The notes under the pieces: model-generated
The model's input: the letters and a program-made list of their open reading frames with translations, nothing else
Database searches by the model: none
Told to the model about the DNA's origin: nothing
Source: JAZSNL01 sp045536365
GTDB lineage: Bacteria > Bacillota_I > Bacilli_A > ML615J-28 > CAG-313
Direction of reading: 5' to 3'
DNA: 64,000 nt
NCBI GenBank assembly: GCA_045536365.1
Contig: JAZSNL010000022.1
Coordinates: 124,001-188,000 of the forward strand
In this document: piece after piece, positions 62,180 through 64,000 of the stretch
How positions within the stretch are numbered: position 1 is the first letter of the stretch
Layout: each line of letters begins with the position of its first letter
Position numbers and translations under genes: made by a program

Positions 62180-64000
62180 ACTGATTATTATTCTTTTTAA
62201 CAATCTTATATTGACATAATTCAAATAAAAACTCTAAATCATCTAAGATTTGAAAATCATATCTAATAGTATCAGCATCCATTAAATATTTAACTTGTTC
62301 TTCTTCACTAAAACTATTAAATATTCTTTCACAATCTTCAAATTGATTTTTAAAAAACTCATTACAATATCCATCAATATCATTTGAAATATTTATATCC
62401 TTCACATTGTTCTTAATATAATCTTTGATTCCATCTTTAATAGCCATTACACGACGATGCTTCATTAATCCTTCAAATGTAGTAATGCATCCATGTTTAC
62501 GACGAACAAGATAATCTTTACCATTATTAACGTCTTCAATTACTTCTTTTTTAGTCGAAGGAATCATTCCCATACATAACATAAAAGCTGTCCATCTCAT
62601 GTGTTCTTGCATAGCCATATAAGTTCTCTTTGTATCAGGGTATTCTAAACCATGTTGATATATTTTTTTATCGAATATTTTATTTTTTTCATTTGTGTAT
62701 CTATAAGTGAATTTAACTTTTCTTTCTTCTTCAGTAAAATACTTATTATAAAATTCATCAAAAGAAACTTTTTTATTCTCTGAATCATTTTGATTTGTAT
62801 TTTTACTTACACTCTCATAATCATCAACATTATCAGGTTTTAATAAATCATATCCTAATAAATTTAATTTAGTTCTAATACTAAGAATTGCAAAAAGATT
62901 AGAATTTCTTTCAATTTGTGATTTTGCATACCATGATTTAGTTAAATAATGCTGTTCACGCTTTTGTTTTTGAGCTGTTGTTTTAAGATTATATTTTTTC
63001 TTTTCTTCATTATCTAACTTTTCATATTTTGCATTTATTTTTTTCTCAATTTCATAAGCAGCATTTCTTTTTCTTGAAACACTATATAATTCTTGTTTAA
63101 TTAAACTATTAAAATTAAAAACTATCTTATCAGTTTCACCAAAGAAATAGTATTTTTTCTTATCATTATTTTTCTCATTTTTAACTTCTTCATTATGAGA
63201 TAAAACAATACCATTAATTTCAACGCTTCCTGTATATTGTTTTTGTTCTTTATAGTTCAATTTTTCTCTTGCATAGTTTTCTTCAACACTAGAATCACTT
63301 ATACGAACAAAAATATAGGTATTTCCACTAACGTCCCATTCATTAACTTTACTTGTTAACTTTTCAGCAAAGTCAATATTCTCAATTTCATTGCCTATAC
63401 TAATTATAATATAATTAATATCCTCTTTTTTAGTCTTTTTAACATCTTCTTGTAATTTTGAATAAAATTCTTTACTATTAATATCAGTTTTAGGACGTAG
63501 ATTAATCTCAGCTGGTTTTACTTTTATTGGTTCATCATAAAATTCATCTTCTCTACCTTTAAAGAAATTAGCTTCATATTCAAATCGATGATATTGATGA
63601 TTCATATTTTTACCAATATTATCACTATTATTATAAACATAATAATTTACTAATTTATTTTTAACAACTTTTTTATCATTTTCTTTTTCTATTGTTAAAA
63701 ATTGGTTATTCGCAACACTCGCAAGTAATATTTGTTGATTAGTAGCCCCATATCCAATTAAATATACATTAATATCTACATTATTTTTAAGTGTTCCAGT
63801 TTCGTAATCAATATGATCTTCATCCATAAACTTAGTTAATGGATATCTTTCAATAAAATTATAAGCCACATGACGATGACGATTAATATATTTAATACGT
63901 CCATCAGTAAGTTTTTCAAATCTTGAAAAAGCCGATTCATTTTCTTCTGTTCCAATTACATAAACAGTTATATTTTTAGACGAAATAGAAATTTCTTTTT
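62178..64000 (-). CDS. NAD-binding (TrkA-N-like) and RyR-like domain protein, 5' end outside the window
   Basis: The frame is open to the window edge, giving at least 607 residues; an internal GTG (63869) is not a real start. Two Rossmann-like beginnings are seen: ITVYVIGTEENESAFSRF at the visible N-terminus and INVYLIGYGATNQQILLAS. The C-terminal part has SQIERNSNLFAILSIRTKL then MAMQEHMRWTAFMLCMGM, matching the conserved (R/E)xSN...IxxKL and EHxRW...G patterns of RyR domains in Kef/TrkA-like proteins. The middle (about 200-330) is charged and low complexity. It may sense a ligand and regulate transport; any membrane part would lie beyond the window. It ends in TAG. Confidence 0.65.
   Translation of the reverse strand, partial: KEISISSKNITVYVIGTEENESAFSRFEKLTDGRIKYINRHRHVAYNFIERYPLTKFMDEDHIDYETGTLKNNVDINVYLIGYGATNQQILLASVANNQFLTIEKENDKKVVKNKLVNYYVYNNSDNIGKNMNHQYHRFEYEANFFKGREDEFYDEPIKVKPAEINLRPKTDINSKEFYSKLQEDVKKTKKEDINYIIISIGNEIENIDFAEKLTSKVNEWDVSGNTYIFVRISDSSVEENYAREKLNYKEQKQYTGSVEINGIVLSHNEEVKNEKNNDKKKYYFFGETDKIVFNFNSLIKQELYSVSRKRNAAYEIEKKINAKYEKLDNEEKKKYNLKTTAQKQKREQHYLTKSWYAKSQIERNSNLFAILSIRTKLNLLGYDLLKPDNVDDYESVSKNTNQNDSENKKVSFDEFYNKYFTEEERKVKFTYRYTNEKNKIFDKKIYQHGLEYPDTKRTYMAMQEHMRWTAFMLCMGMIPSTKKEVIEDVNNGKDYLVRRKHGCITTFEGLMKHRRVMAIKDGIKDYIKNNVKDINISNDIDGYCNEFFKNQFEDCERIFNSFSEEEQVKYLMDADTIRYDFQILDDLEFLFELCQYKIVKKNNNQ

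Noticed and set aside
1..64000. Use of genetic code 4 (UGA as Trp)
   Set aside because: All conserved Trp positions that I checked use TGG and all long frames are intact without reading TGA as sense. Only absence of UGA stops is supported.

Overview
This window comes from a low-GC, strictly anaerobic Firmicute, probably an uncultured gut Bacilli lineage near Erysipelotrichia or Mollicutes. The evidence is strong AT bias, Bacillus-like gene order in several blocks, endospore genes (spo0A, spoIVA, spoIVB, yqfC-yqfD, gerM), a trimeric [FeFe]-hydrogenase and a biotin-dependent, sodium-pump type decarboxylase. Of 59 genes whose stop lies in the window, 50 end in TAA, 9 in TAG and none in TGA. Every Trp codon I inspected is TGG. 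TGA therefore looks avoided, in a part of the tree where UGA reassignment is known.

Layout. 1-4.8 kb: glyS-dnaG-rpoD-trmK behind a consensus sigma-A promoter. 4.8-11 kb: sporulation genes (yqfC-yqfD, gerM, spoIVA; sigma-E-like promoters, two of them good) mixed with rpsU, rdgB, hup and a CPBP protease. 11-24 kb: housekeeping (nucleotide phosphatase, Fic protein, thioredoxin, mutS2, rnhC, lspA-rluD, a YlbL/SepM-like protease, dCMP deaminase, a T-box-controlled hisS-aspS operon, dinB). 24-34 kb: nusB-xseA-xseB-dxs-recN-spoIVB-spo0A, close to the Bacillus order but without ispA between xseB and dxs. 34-44 kb: transporters, TrmL, a U32-family protein, DegV, a 5'-nucleotidase lipoprotein and an ABC exporter.

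44.9-48.9 kb is the accessory region. It starts at tRNA-Lys(CUU) and holds a RelB/DinJ-like antitoxin with a Fic toxin, a second Fic gene, a small lipoprotein, and two families of short noncoding repeats that bracket the Fic genes. 49-52.9 kb: a CASTOR/POLLUX-like channel, a GNAT acetyltransferase and an M18 aminopeptidase.

53-57.2 kb encodes an electron-bifurcating type hydrogenase (NuoE-, NuoF- and HydA-like subunits). 58-62 kb encodes oadA-oadG-biotin carrier-oadB-birA. Together they suggest fermentation in which NADH and ferredoxin are reoxidised by making H2 and decarboxylation is coupled to Na+ export. The window ends inside a large NAD-binding/RyR-like protein.

The points most worth checking are two genes whose best ribosome binding site faces a non-NTG start codon (dinB with AUC, spoIVB with AUA or AUU), the missing UGA stops, and the RelB-Fic module, in which the antitoxin's inhibitory Glu and the toxin's second Arg both appear to be lost.
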